Shown piece after piece: positions 8,660 through 17,804 of a DNA stretch of 64,000 bases. How positions within the stretch are numbered: position 1 is the first letter of the stretch; each line of letters opens with the position of its first letter. The notes below the pieces were generated by a model. That model was given only the letters and a program-made list of their open reading frames with translations, was not told the DNA's origin and did no database searches. The stretch is from Cyclobacteriaceae bacterium (GTDB lineage: Bacteria; Bacteroidota; Bacteroidia; Cytophagales; Cyclobacteriaceae). A program made the translations under genes and the position numbers. The stretch is taken from assembly GCA_019638255.1 (NCBI GenBank), contig JAHBUD010000001.1, forward strand, positions 2,542,001 to 2,606,000, in the 5' to 3' direction.

Positions 8660-9691
8660 TCATTTATAGGGTGAAATTTCACGGATGGTTCCGTCATCGT
8701 TGTGATGTAATTCAGTAACCTTGATGCTGCGCAAATGGGTTATGCCCTTTGATAGACTTGAGTCGTGGTAAAACAGGTACCACTTCTCATTGAATTTTAC
8801 AATGGAGTGGTGCGATGTCCAACCCACAACTGGATTCAATATTCTGCCTGTGTATCGGAAGGGGCCATACGGATTGTCTCCAATCGCATAGCAGATGTAA
8901 TGTGTATCGCCAGTGGAGTAGGTGAAGTAATATTTCTTGTTGTGCTTATGCATCCAACTTGCTTCAAAGAACCTTCGTTCATTATCACCTGACAAAAGTG
9001 GCTCGCCATTTTCATCGGTAATGACTACATACTTCGGAGTCTCATCAAATTCCAACAAATCATTCGTAAGCCTGGCAACTTTTGCGCATAGGGCAGGCTC
9101 ATTATCCTTGGGCAGGTGAGCCAACGGTCCTTCGCCTTCGGCTTTAAAAGTTCCTGTTCGCCAACGCTGAAGTTGTCCGCCCCAGATTCCACCAAAATAC
9201 ATGTAGTATTTTCCATTATCATCTTTGAATACCGCAGGATCAATTGAAAAACTTTCCTTGATTGGTTCCGGTTGTGGCGTAAAAGGTCCAACGGGCGACT
9301 TGCTGGTGGCTACTCCTATCCTGAAAATTCCGTTGTAATCTTTTGCAGGGAAAAATAAATAATAAGTACCATCTTTTTCGGTTGCATCAGGAGCCCACAT
9401 TTGTTTCTCAGCCCAAGGCACATCTTTAACATGTAATGCACATCCATGATCGGTTGCCTCTCCATCGGGTGTTTCCATGGAGATGACATGATAATCTTCC
9501 ATGGCGAAGTGACTGCCCAAATCATCAAATGGGACGTTTGATTCGATATCATGAGAAGGATAGATGTAGATTTTTCCGTCAAATACATGAGCAGAGGGAT
9601 CGGCCGTGTAGATGTGTTTTACGAGTGGTTGTGAAATGGCTTTTCGTGTCAGCTCGTCAAAATCAATGTGATCTATACTATCTTCTGGCAT
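8660..9691 (-). CDS. GH43 beta-xylosidase / alpha-L-arabinofuranosidase, without signal peptide
   Basis: The 343-residue five-bladed propeller enzyme has the GH43 triad: Asp31 (general base, in YTADPSAH), Asp151 (pKa modulator, in SIDPAVF) and Glu243 (acid, in FFEASWMH). The chain starts MPEDSIDHIDF and has no signal peptide or lipobox, so it should act in the cytoplasm on short oligosaccharides brought in by the symporter encoded just upstream (38-nt gap). Most GH43 enzymes of Sus-type loci are exported, so this one fits an intracellular final step that releases xylose or arabinose. Sequence alone does not decide between xylosidase and arabinofuranosidase. Confidence 0.9.
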   Translation of the reverse strand: MPEDSIDHIDFDELTRKAISQPLVKHIYTADPSAHVFDGKIYIYPSHDIESNVPFDDLGSHFAMEDYHVISMETPDGEATDHGCALHVKDVPWAEKQMWAPDATEKDGTYYLFFPAKDYNGIFRIGVATSKSPVGPFTPQPEPIKESFSIDPAVFKDDNGKYYMYFGGIWGGQLQRWRTGTFKAEGEGPLAHLPKDNEPALCAKVARLTNDLLEFDETPKYVVITDENGEPLLSGDNERRFFEASWMHKHNKKYYFTYSTGDTHYICYAIGDNPYGPFRYTGRILNPVVGWTSHHSIVKFNEKWYLFYHDSSLSKGITHLRSIKVTELHHNDDGTIREISPYK

Positions 9692-9729
9692 ATGCGTCTA
9701 TAAGTTTGATTGTGCATTCATCTAACCCG

Positions 9730-11172
9730 TTATACATTTTCCCTTCTTGCGCTAAGATCACCTTCAATCTGTAGTTCCATTTTCTTGTCGATTTCATAGA
9801 AGAACAAAAGCCCGGCACCAATTAAAAACGGAATGGAAGGAAATATGCTTACCAATAATTTGATGCCTTGAATAGCGGATGTAGGTTGAGTGATATTTTC
9901 ATCTGCCACGTAATTGAACACTCCCAGTAGCCACGCGAGTATAGCACCACCAAGGGTCAACCCAATTTTTAAACCGACCATCATGGCCGAAAAAATTATG
10001 GCAGTGGCCCTGCGGTTGTTTTTCCACTCGCTGAAGTCAGCAACATCGGCTATCATGGCCCACAGTAAGGGTATGGTAACTCCATAAGAGAAGCCGTGAA
10101 GGATTTGCGAGATAAACATGAGGCTTACAGATTGTGGAGAAAAAAAGTAAAAGAGCAGGATGAATAGGGTAGAGATCACCAACCAAATACCAAATACATT
10201 TCGCTTGCCATACTTATCCGCCAACGGTTTGGATAAGCCAATGCCAACGATCATAAAAATAATGCCACCAGCATTAAATAAACCGAATCCTGCAGCCACG
10301 GGGTCTTCGCCAAAGAAATTTATTCCTACAGATGAGAGACTCACCAGTATTGGGTTAACAAAATCCGTGAGTGTTTGCTTGTCAACGTAATTGTTAAAAT
10401 AGTACACATAAGAGCCACCTTTCATGGCCAGTGTTATGAATACAAGTGTTGTCAACACAAGCATGATCAGCCAGGGTTTGTTCTTTGTTAAATCGGCCAG
10501 GTCTTCTTTCAGGGTCGACTTTTGTTCTGGCTTCGGTACAATGCGCTCTCTGGTGGTGAAAAAGGTAATCAGCAACATGCCCATTCCGATAACGGCCAAC
10601 CATGTCATCACCTTTTCAATGCCGACTGCCTTATCTCCACCACCGGCTGAAATAATGATGGGCAGCATAAACACCTGCACAAAAAATTGGGCGAACATTA
10701 CAGCAACAAACCGGTAAGCCGACATGCTGTTGCGTTCTTTCATGTCGCCTGTAAGCACTCCGCTCAGGGCAGAATAAGGAAGATTATTGGCAGCATACAG
10801 CAGCAGGAGCAATGTGTAAGTAATTGTTGCATAAAGTACTTTGGCTTGATAAGAAAAATCCGGTGTACTAAAGGCGAGCAAAGCAGTTACCCCCAGTGGA
10901 ACAGCTGTCCAGAGTATCCATGGACGAAATTTTCCCCATCGTGAGTGTGTTCTATCGGCTAATGCGCCAATGAGTGGATTAAAAATAAATCCTGCCACCA
11001 AACCAACACCAAGCATAATGGCTGAAGCGTGTTTAGCTTCCAACTTGTAGATATCGGTATAGAAATAGGCCAAGTAGGTGATGAGTGTTTGAAACACCAG
11101 GTTGGCTGCAAGGTCACCCAGGCTATAGCCTAACTTTTCAAGTACTGATAATTTTTGTGGGTTCGTGGTCAT
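9730..11172 (-). CDS. Sugar:cation symporter of the GPH family (xyloside transporter-like)
   Basis: The 480-residue protein has about 12 hydrophobic segments and the MFS_2/GPH (glycoside-pentoside-hexuronide) features. These include LGYSLGDLAANLVFQ at the N-terminus, the loop GALADRTHSRWGKFRPWI after helix 2, and NLPYSALSGVLTGD in the central part. Relatives such as XynP and XylP import xylosides, xylooligosaccharides or hexuronides with Na+ or H+ across the inner membrane. It lies between the xylanase (30-nt gap) and the signal-less GH43, so import followed by cytoplasmic cleavage is the natural reading. Confidence 0.91.
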   Translation of the reverse strand: MTTNPQKLSVLEKLGYSLGDLAANLVFQTLITYLAYFYTDIYKLEAKHASAIMLGVGLVAGFIFNPLIGALADRTHSRWGKFRPWILWTAVPLGVTALLAFSTPDFSYQAKVLYATITYTLLLLLYAANNLPYSALSGVLTGDMKERNSMSAYRFVAVMFAQFFVQVFMLPIIISAGGGDKAVGIEKVMTWLAVIGMGMLLITFFTTRERIVPKPEQKSTLKEDLADLTKNKPWLIMLVLTTLVFITLAMKGGSYVYYFNNYVDKQTLTDFVNPILVSLSSVGINFFGEDPVAAGFGLFNAGGIIFMIVGIGLSKPLADKYGKRNVFGIWLVISTLFILLFYFFSPQSVSLMFISQILHGFSYGVTIPLLWAMIADVADFSEWKNNRRATAIIFSAMMVGLKIGLTLGGAILAWLLGVFNYVADENITQPTSAIQGIKLLVSIFPSIPFLIGAGLLFFYEIDKKMELQIEGDLSARRENV

Positions 11173-11202
11173 AGAATTTGCCGTGCTTTGCTATTGTATT
11201 TT

Positions 11203-12327
11203 TTAATTGAGATTGTCTTTTATTTCGATCACTTTATAGAATGCCGGTTTCGGTTTGAAGTCCCGATCGAAAAGCAATGGATGGTTGGTTCTTCCCGGTG
11301 CCGGCCAGCCGTTTAGCCAGCTTTGCCCGTCATTCACGCCCCAAAAAGTTACCCGTGTTATATGATCCCTATGCTTAAGGAACAACTTAAACAATGCTTC
11401 ATAGTCGCTGGCTAATTGTTGCTGAACACTGTCGGGTACGCCCGCTACGTAAGGATTAAATGCGGGATCATCTTTCATTTTCATGCGCTCGCTAATGTCT
11501 GCTCCGGTAAAATTGCGGGGAAGCAATTCCACATCAAGTTCGGTGATCATTACTTTTAATCCCAGTGCAGTGTATTCCAAAATACTTTCTTCAATATCCT
11601 TTAATGGAATTCTTCGGGCATGCCAATGGCCCTGTATTCCAACTCCATCAATTCGAACGCCAGCCTCCTTGATTTTTTTGATGAGCGCAATTGCACCTGC
11701 CCGTTTATTGGGTTGTTCAATGTTGTAATCGTTATAATACAGTTCGGTATTTGGTGCGGCCAGCTGTGCCAACCGGAAGGCTTCAGTTACATAATCTTCG
11801 CCTAATAGTCTGTAAAATATAGATCCACGCATCGTTCCATCTTCATTCAGCGCTTCATTAACAACATCCCAACCCAGTATTTTTCCATCGTAGCGCGAAG
11901 CAACGGTAGTGATATGATTGGTGAAGAATTCTGATACTGAATCTTTATCGGTAAGACGATACACAAAACGTGGCAACTGACTGTGCCACACTAGCGTGTG
12001 CCCGATAATAGCCATGTTATTCTTCTTGCCATAGTCAACCAATTTATCAGCCAACGCAAAATCAAATTTCCCCCATTCGGGTTGAAGGAACATGCTCTTC
12101 ATGATATTTTCGGCAGTGAGTGCATTGAATTGTTCGCGGATAAGCGCATCTGCCAGCGAATCTTTTTCTTCTATCTGACCAATACTTAATGCTGTTCCAA
12201 TCAGAAAGTCATCGGCAAAAGTTTTTTTAAGTGAGGGACCGGTTGGTATTGTTTCAGTTCTGGTACAGGCGACCAGTAATAGTCCCAACATAAAGATTAA
12301 AGCGAAAGGATGATTAAATTTTTTCAT
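11203..12327 (-). CDS. Endo-1,4-beta-xylanase, GH10 lipoprotein
   Basis: The 374-residue enzyme cleaves internal beta-1,4 bonds of the xylan backbone. It begins with a lipoprotein signal ending in LVAC (Cys21), followed by one GH10 (beta/alpha)8 barrel. The acid/base is Glu158 in WDVVNEAL and the nucleophile is Glu263 in ITELDVEL; the GHTLVWH motif (109-115) of the substrate cleft is present. No carbohydrate-binding module is attached. As a lipoprotein next to susCD it may sit on the outer membrane or in the periplasm. It is separated from susD by 112 bp containing a strong hairpin. Confidence 0.95.
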   Translation of the reverse strand: MKKFNHPFALIFMLGLLLVACTRTETIPTGPSLKKTFADDFLIGTALSIGQIEEKDSLADALIREQFNALTAENIMKSMFLQPEWGKFDFALADKLVDYGKKNNMAIIGHTLVWHSQLPRFVYRLTDKDSVSEFFTNHITTVASRYDGKILGWDVVNEALNEDGTMRGSIFYRLLGEDYVTEAFRLAQLAAPNTELYYNDYNIEQPNKRAGAIALIKKIKEAGVRIDGVGIQGHWHARRIPLKDIEESILEYTALGLKVMITELDVELLPRNFTGADISERMKMKDDPAFNPYVAGVPDSVQQQLASDYEALFKLFLKHRDHITRVTFWGVNDGQSWLNGWPAPGRTNHPLLFDRDFKPKPAFYKVIEIKDNLN

Positions 12328-12364
12328 TTACTAAAAGCTAAACAAAGAGTGAGTATTGTAATAC

Positions 12365-12392
12365 AGAAGGAGAGGTAGTTGCCTCTCCTTCT
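12365..12392. terminator. Intercistronic hairpin between susD and the xylanase gene
   Basis: AGAAGGAGAGG (12365-12375) pairs perfectly with CCTCTCCTTCT (12382-12392) across a 6-nt loop. In the minus-strand transcript the hairpin follows susD by about 48 nt but is not followed by a T-run. It may be a partial terminator or an mRNA-stabilising 3' end that keeps susCD messenger above that of the downstream enzymes. Confidence 0.55.
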
Positions 12393-12439
12393 TTGTCCTA
12401 GCATAAACTAGTTAGTGTATGTTGTATGAGCGTTATCAA

Positions 12440-14422
12440 TTAATTACCCTCATACCCCGGATTCTGGTAAGCAAGTTTTTCAGCAGCGCTCACTTCCATA
12501 GCATCAATTTGACCTTGCGGTATCGGCCGCAGGTAGTGGTGGGGTTGAATGCTACGGTTAACAAGTATAGGAGTGTGGTTTCCAAACTGGTCTCCACAAA
12601 TCTCATAAGTGCTTGCTATTTCAGTCCATTTTTGGGTCCTGATTAAATCATACCAGCGATATCCTTCGCCAAAATATTCACGCGAGCGTTCAGCCAGAAT
12701 GTAGTTAATGTCTATGGTTGCCGGAGTTGCAGCCACCAATGCAGCGCTGTTATCTTCTACTTTAACTGCATTGTCTGCATTTGAAAATTTCCACTTGCCG
12801 GCCCGTGCCCGTATCACATTAATGAGTTCACGCGCACTTTTACCGCCAACCGGAGTAGCTCCTTTCACAGCAGCTTCAGCGGCAACAAAATAAAGTTCTG
12901 AGAATCTTGCAGCTTTGAAGGGGCGTGTGAGGTTTGCATTCGGTTGGCCCAATCCGGCACCATTATCGGTACGATACGTACCAATTTTCCAGAGACCAGG
13001 ATATACCCTACGACCTACGCCACGCGGAGAGATTACAAAGTCTGCTCTTCCCGGTAACATACCAGCACCTACACCCGGGTAATTTTTTCCAGGAAAGTTT
13101 GCACCAGCTGGATATACGATATCGCCTGCCAAGGATTCGTCAGGCAAGAATGTCAAGATTGCATCGTCTGGAGATACTGGTAAGTCATTGGCGTTGTATA
13201 GAACGGTGTTTGGAGTTCCTCCTTTTGGCCAATTGCCACGGTAGACAGTTGAGAACGTTCCATCGTAACGTGAATCAAGCGTCTTATCCGCAAAGGTGTT
13301 TTCAATTGCCCCAATAGTAGGCGCCATGCGTGTCCATGGGCGACCTAAAGCTTGTACTGCTTCGCGCTGAACAGAGGATACACCACCGGTTCCGTCAGGA
13401 TTCGCAGCGCTCCTGATTTCTGTATAGTTCCAAGTTACCATCCAAACAGCAGCATTTCCACCTGGATCGGTACTTGCAAAGCAATTAATGCAAGTGCCAT
13501 TGTAAAATTCGCTATCCTCTGTGTGGTCAGCGTACAATAGCATCTCTTTGTTTCTGTCATTTCCACCAATGTGCAGGTCATAATATGTATCTACTAAGCC
13601 AAAAGGACCTGGATCATCAATAGCCTGGGTAGCTAAATTGTATGCTTGTTGAAAATAATACTGAGCATTGTGCCCATCCGGATCAGTTCTGGAAGTTTCC
13701 GGATAAGTGGGAATATTATTAGGGTTTTCAAGCCACCAAGCATAAGTAAGATATGCTTTAGCCAGGTATAAACGTGCCAGGGTTTTGGTAGCTCCTCCAG
13801 TTACACGACCGACAACCGGTAAGTCATTTATGGCAATCAGTAAATCTGGGAAAACACCTTTGGTGTAAACCTCTGGTACTGTGTTGCGTACTGAAGTTGT
13901 TGTGGCGGAGGTATTAAATTTTAACTCACCAGCACCCAAGTCAAGGGGTACACCGCCAAACGTTTGCACAAGAAGAAAGTAATCAAACGCCCTGAAGAAT
14001 CTGGCTTCAGCAATCAGTGCAGGCGAAATACCTACTTCTTCTGCGTTCTCTATAATACCACTGGCCGTGTTGATGTTGCTAAAGCAAACACCCCAGATTA
14101 CACCCGCGTTACTGGAAACTGGAGTGATTTCTCCCTGGCCACTAATATCCATAACCCGGAAGTTTGCATCAGCGCTTTGTCCCCAAGTGTATTCATCTGT
14201 GCCCGTTTCCAGCGTGTTGTAATAGTAGGGTTGACCATAGATCCAACGCAGGTGTGCATACATGGATGTTAATCCACCAAAAACACCTTTCTCAGTTTTG
14301 AAAAATCCGGGTTCAAAAAAGTTGCGAGGCTGTTCATCTAAAATATGTGAACATCCCACCAGGAGCAATGTCGTTAGCACCGCTCCGATAAAGGATTTTG
14401 AATATTTACGTTTCATAATCAT
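12440..14422 (-). CDS. SusD/RagB-family outer-membrane glycan-binding lipoprotein
   Basis: The 660-residue protein starts with a lipoprotein signal (LLLVGC, Cys24 counted from this start; a second ATG lies two codons in). The mature part begins HILDEQPRNFF, and the long alpha-helical TPR-like scaffold ends with the typical SusD C-terminal block (INYILAERSREYFGEGYRWYDLIR). SusD proteins form the lid of the SusC pore and bind oligosaccharides at the cell surface. The gene follows susC with a 5-nt gap. At 660 residues it is somewhat longer than average, which is common among xylan-type SusD proteins. Confidence 0.95.
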   Translation of the reverse strand: MIMKRKYSKSFIGAVLTTLLLVGCSHILDEQPRNFFEPGFFKTEKGVFGGLTSMYAHLRWIYGQPYYYNTLETGTDEYTWGQSADANFRVMDISGQGEITPVSSNAGVIWGVCFSNINTASGIIENAEEVGISPALIAEARFFRAFDYFLLVQTFGGVPLDLGAGELKFNTSATTTSVRNTVPEVYTKGVFPDLLIAINDLPVVGRVTGGATKTLARLYLAKAYLTYAWWLENPNNIPTYPETSRTDPDGHNAQYYFQQAYNLATQAIDDPGPFGLVDTYYDLHIGGNDRNKEMLLYADHTEDSEFYNGTCINCFASTDPGGNAAVWMVTWNYTEIRSAANPDGTGGVSSVQREAVQALGRPWTRMAPTIGAIENTFADKTLDSRYDGTFSTVYRGNWPKGGTPNTVLYNANDLPVSPDDAILTFLPDESLAGDIVYPAGANFPGKNYPGVGAGMLPGRADFVISPRGVGRRVYPGLWKIGTYRTDNGAGLGQPNANLTRPFKAARFSELYFVAAEAAVKGATPVGGKSARELINVIRARAGKWKFSNADNAVKVEDNSAALVAATPATIDINYILAERSREYFGEGYRWYDLIRTQKWTEIASTYEICGDQFGNHTPILVNRSIQPHHYLRPIPQGQIDAMEVSAAEKLAYQNPGYEGN

Positions 14423-14427
14423 TCTAG

Positions 14428-17400
14428 TTAAAATGTGAAATTAACACCAATCAAGTAATTGCGTGTGGTTGGCGTATTTGTGCCAAGGGTCAAAATACGA
14501 CTTAGGTTTTGAGACAACGGCACTGCAGCATTTTCGTTGCCGAGTGAATTTGTCTCAGGATCCATGCCTGACTCCCTATGAAAAGGAGAGAACATTACAA
14601 AAGGGTTTTCGGCCGTGAAGTATACTCTCAGGTTCGTGTTCGAGTTTTTAAGCCGGCTAAAATCATATCCAAGGGTGATTGTCCGGATTTTAAGATACGA
14701 TGCATCAAAATATCCCAGGGTATTGGCATATTTCAAGTTATCACCGCTTCTTATACTCTCTGGATTAGGATATTTGGCACCTGTATTTTCAGGTGTCCAA
14801 TAGTCCACAGCCACGTTACCATTTCGTCCGTTTAGCAAGTTAAGGTAACCTCCGCCACCGTACAGGGTACTGTTAAGTATGCCTCCGTTTTGAAACACAC
14901 CCACACTACTCAGGTCAAATCCCTTATACGAAACCCGTGTATTAAAACCACCCTGAAAGTTTGGTTGCATACTGATGATTTGCCGGTCTAGAGGACCAAT
15001 TTGTCGTGTAGGTGTACCATCTGGGTTGAAATCACCGGTGTATTTCACTTTTATCATACCTAATGTATTGGCACCAGGCTCAAGTATGTTCCTGTGCAAA
15101 TCTTCAGCTTGCCATAATCCAATTCGTTCATAGTCGAAAATTACATCAATGGGGTGACCTACAAACCACCAGTTGGCTTCATTTCTATCAAATCCTGAGG
15201 CAAGGGAAACCAACTCATTCCGGTTGGCAAATATGTTAATTCCAGCTTCCCATGTCCAGCCATTTACATTATTCAGGATAACGCCATTGAGCGAAAATTC
15301 AATACCCTTATTCTTAGAACGCCCAATATTTTCAGTTATGGCTGATACGCCTGATGTTGGGGGCAATCCTTTTCTCACAAGTAATTGCTCTGTTTTAGTT
15401 GTGTAGTAATCAACTGTACCAGACAACCTGTGATCAAGAAGTGAAAAGTCTAATCCAATGTTTAACGTCTCTGAAAACTCCCATCCTAAATTTGGATTAG
15501 GTATGTCGCTCACAAAATACCCTGTCTCAAACTGACTCCCAAAATTGTAAGGTCTTGTGTCTAACCGTCCTAGTGTTGAATAGGGTGTAACTGCTTGGTT
15601 AGATGTTTGACCCAAGCCAGCACGTAGTTTCATTGAGTTTATTGGAGTAATTCCTTGCATGAAGGATTCCTGTGCCATGTTCCATCCTACGGATACAGCG
15701 GGATAGGTATGCCATTTGTGTCCTTCGGCTAATCGCGAAGATCCATCAGAACGCAAGGTGGCCGTTATCATGTACCGGTCGTTGTATGAATACATAGCGC
15801 GTCCCATCCATGACAACAAGCCCCACTCCTCGAACAATTGTTCATCAGGACGGATAATGATTTCTCCACCAGCCATCCCCAGATTGTAGAATTGGAATTG
15901 GTCATTAGGAATATCATTTGCTATTATACGTGATCTATTATACTTACTCTGTTCAGCTGAGAATAGTCCCACTGCGCTGATATTGTGTTTTCCTCCAAAT
16001 GAGCGGTCATACATAACCATGTTTTCATTTACCCAGTGGTAAGTGTGAGCATTACTTAACGTAGCAACAGATGGCGTTTCTGGATTGGTACTTGTTACGC
16101 CTTCACCTGTATAGGTGCCAACGTTACTCTGACGGTAGTTCAATCCAAGATTTACACGAGCCTTTAGTCCTTCAACCCATGGAATTTTTACCTCACCAAA
16201 GACGGAATTATAGGCTGCATACGTCCTGGTTTCACTTAACCATTTATCAGCCAAATCTTCTGCTACCGTCCGGGTTAATACCCATGGCTCATCAATCGCT
16301 GTTCTAACGGTTCTTTTCAGTGAACCATCGGGATTAAATGGATTGGCAACAGGAGTCATTCGCAATGGCCCACCAACATTCACTTGCGAACCAGTGTTAA
16401 GACTAAACATATTGTTCGTTGTGAAGCCAAAACGGAAATGTTTGCCTATTTCCTGGTCAACGCTTCCTCGCAAAGAATAACGACTGAATTGTTGGGTGGG
16501 TATTACCGCCTGATCAAGGAAATATCCAATACCAAAATTGTAGCGGGCACTTTCACTTCCACCTGAAACTCCTATATCGTGACTTGTTATGATACCTGTT
16601 CTGTACAATAAATCTTGCCAGTCAGTGTCAACATCTTCAGCTTCGTCCTGGCCAAAAGTAGTATAAGGTATATTTAATTGACGGAGCTTAACCATGTCGG
16701 GTCCAGTCATCATAGGATATTTCCCAAAAACTTCTTTTACACCAGTAAAACCAGTATATGATACGATGGCATTTTGTCCTTTTTCACCCCGGTTAGTCGT
16801 CACCAGTATTACTCCATTCGCACCTCTTGAGCCGTAAATAGCTGTTGCTGATGCATCTTTAAGAACATCAATACTCTTTATATCATTAGGGTTAATGTCA
16901 GCTATAGATCCGACAAAAGGTATACCATCAAGTACGATAAGCGGATCGTTTGTGGCCGTCAGTGATCGAGCCCCTCTAATCCTGATCCGAGTGGTTGCAC
17001 CGGGTTGGCTAGAAGTTTGAGCAAACTCAACTCCAGGAAGACGTCCCTGCAAAGCTTTTGAAAAGTTTGCCGCGGGAATCTCTCGCAATACATCTCCTTT
17101 AATTGAGGCTACAGAACCGGTAACAGCTTCTTTTCTTTGTTCACCATAACCAATTACAACAACCTCGCCTAATTCAAGCGCATTTACAGAAAGGCTCACA
17201 TTAATTACTGAGCGTCCACCAACAACTTGCTCTTGAGTTTCATAGCCTATAAAGGAGAAAATAAGAACAGCCTGATCGGATCCAGAAGGGAATTCAACAA
17301 CATAGTCACCTGTTGCATCTGAAGTGGTTCCAATTGCTGTTCCCTTAATGATAATGTTAACACCCGGAAGTCCGGTTCCGGTTTCGTCAGTTACTTTGCC

Positions 17401-17532
17401 TCTAACACTTACCTGAGCGAAAAGACCTGTACTAGTAATAAGTACAAGGATTAAGAGAATGAAAGGCATCGGCCTGATAAGATTTGGATACTTTCTTGTT
17501 TCAGGCAACAATCGTAGAATTTTTTGCTTCAT
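14428..17532 (-). CDS. SusC/RagA-family TonB-dependent oligosaccharide transporter
   Basis: I choose the start at 17532 (MKQKILRLLPETRKYPN), giving 1034 residues; the frame extends 17 codons further upstream without a better signal. A signal peptide (PFILLILVLITSTGLFAQ) is followed by a carboxypeptidase-D-like domain (VRGKVTDETGTGLPGVNI), a TonB-box-like segment (ELGEVVVIGYGEQRKE), a plug with the SusC hallmark GSRGANGVILVTT, and a large beta-barrel ending LIGVNFTF. It imports xylooligosaccharides across the outer membrane using TonB energy. It is the first gene of the minus-strand xylan operon, facing away from xylB. Two copies of the LacI-type operator lie upstream. Confidence 0.95.
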   Translation of the reverse strand: MKQKILRLLPETRKYPNLIRPMPFILLILVLITSTGLFAQVSVRGKVTDETGTGLPGVNIIIKGTAIGTTSDATGDYVVEFPSGSDQAVLIFSFIGYETQEQVVGGRSVINVSLSVNALELGEVVVIGYGEQRKEAVTGSVASIKGDVLREIPAANFSKALQGRLPGVEFAQTSSQPGATTRIRIRGARSLTATNDPLIVLDGIPFVGSIADINPNDIKSIDVLKDASATAIYGSRGANGVILVTTNRGEKGQNAIVSYTGFTGVKEVFGKYPMMTGPDMVKLRQLNIPYTTFGQDEAEDVDTDWQDLLYRTGIITSHDIGVSGGSESARYNFGIGYFLDQAVIPTQQFSRYSLRGSVDQEIGKHFRFGFTTNNMFSLNTGSQVNVGGPLRMTPVANPFNPDGSLKRTVRTAIDEPWVLTRTVAEDLADKWLSETRTYAAYNSVFGEVKIPWVEGLKARVNLGLNYRQSNVGTYTGEGVTSTNPETPSVATLSNAHTYHWVNENMVMYDRSFGGKHNISAVGLFSAEQSKYNRSRIIANDIPNDQFQFYNLGMAGGEIIIRPDEQLFEEWGLLSWMGRAMYSYNDRYMITATLRSDGSSRLAEGHKWHTYPAVSVGWNMAQESFMQGITPINSMKLRAGLGQTSNQAVTPYSTLGRLDTRPYNFGSQFETGYFVSDIPNPNLGWEFSETLNIGLDFSLLDHRLSGTVDYYTTKTEQLLVRKGLPPTSGVSAITENIGRSKNKGIEFSLNGVILNNVNGWTWEAGINIFANRNELVSLASGFDRNEANWWFVGHPIDVIFDYERIGLWQAEDLHRNILEPGANTLGMIKVKYTGDFNPDGTPTRQIGPLDRQIISMQPNFQGGFNTRVSYKGFDLSSVGVFQNGGILNSTLYGGGGYLNLLNGRNGNVAVDYWTPENTGAKYPNPESIRSGDNLKYANTLGYFDASYLKIRTITLGYDFSRLKNSNTNLRVYFTAENPFVMFSPFHRESGMDPETNSLGNENAAVPLSQNLSRILTLGTNTPTTRNYLIGVNFTF

Positions 17533-17632
17533 AGTTTTTGGTTTTGGTGGAAAGGATGTTTCAAAAATTATAGGGTGCACCAAGGGTCCATTATTACTGG
17601 CGCATCACTAAGGTCATGGATTAAATTAAATT

Positions 17633-17648
17633 ATGCAACCGATTGCAT
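17633..17648. promoter_or_regulatory. Palindromic LacI-type operator between susC and xylB
   Basis: ATGCAACCGATTGCAT is the best copy of the dyad in the window, extending to TTATGCAACCGATTGCATAA. It lies about 100 bp upstream of the susC start and 157 bp upstream of xylB, so one bound regulator could control both divergent units. Confidence 0.8.
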
Positions 17649-17697
17649 AAAAATTTTTTAAAAAACGGTTTTTTATACAATAATTGCACCTATTGGT

Positions 17698-17713
17698 ATG
17701 CAACCGATTTATA
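17698..17713. promoter_or_regulatory. Second, partial LacI-type operator in the susC-xylB region
   Basis: ATGCAACCGATTTATA keeps the left arm and centre of the operator but has a degraded right arm. It is centred 65 bp from the complete site, a spacing that could allow two dimers to act together. Proposed from sequence similarity only. Confidence 0.6.
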
Positions 17714-17744
17714 ATTTTTTAGGCATAAGTACCCCTTAAACTGT

Positions 17745-17774
17745 TTTGTTTCAACTTTGGGTAAGGTATCTTGG
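17745..17774 (+). promoter_or_regulatory. Possible Bacteroidota-type promoter of xylB
   Basis: TTTG (17745-17748) and TATCTTGG (17767-17774) are separated by 18 nt and resemble the -33 TTTG and -7 TAnnTTTG elements of Bacteroidota promoters. The -7 box has one mismatch. It ends 30 nt before the xylB start. Weak evidence. Confidence 0.3.
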
Positions 17775-17804
17775 CAGCCAACTCTAAATCATCATATTTA
17801 ACTA

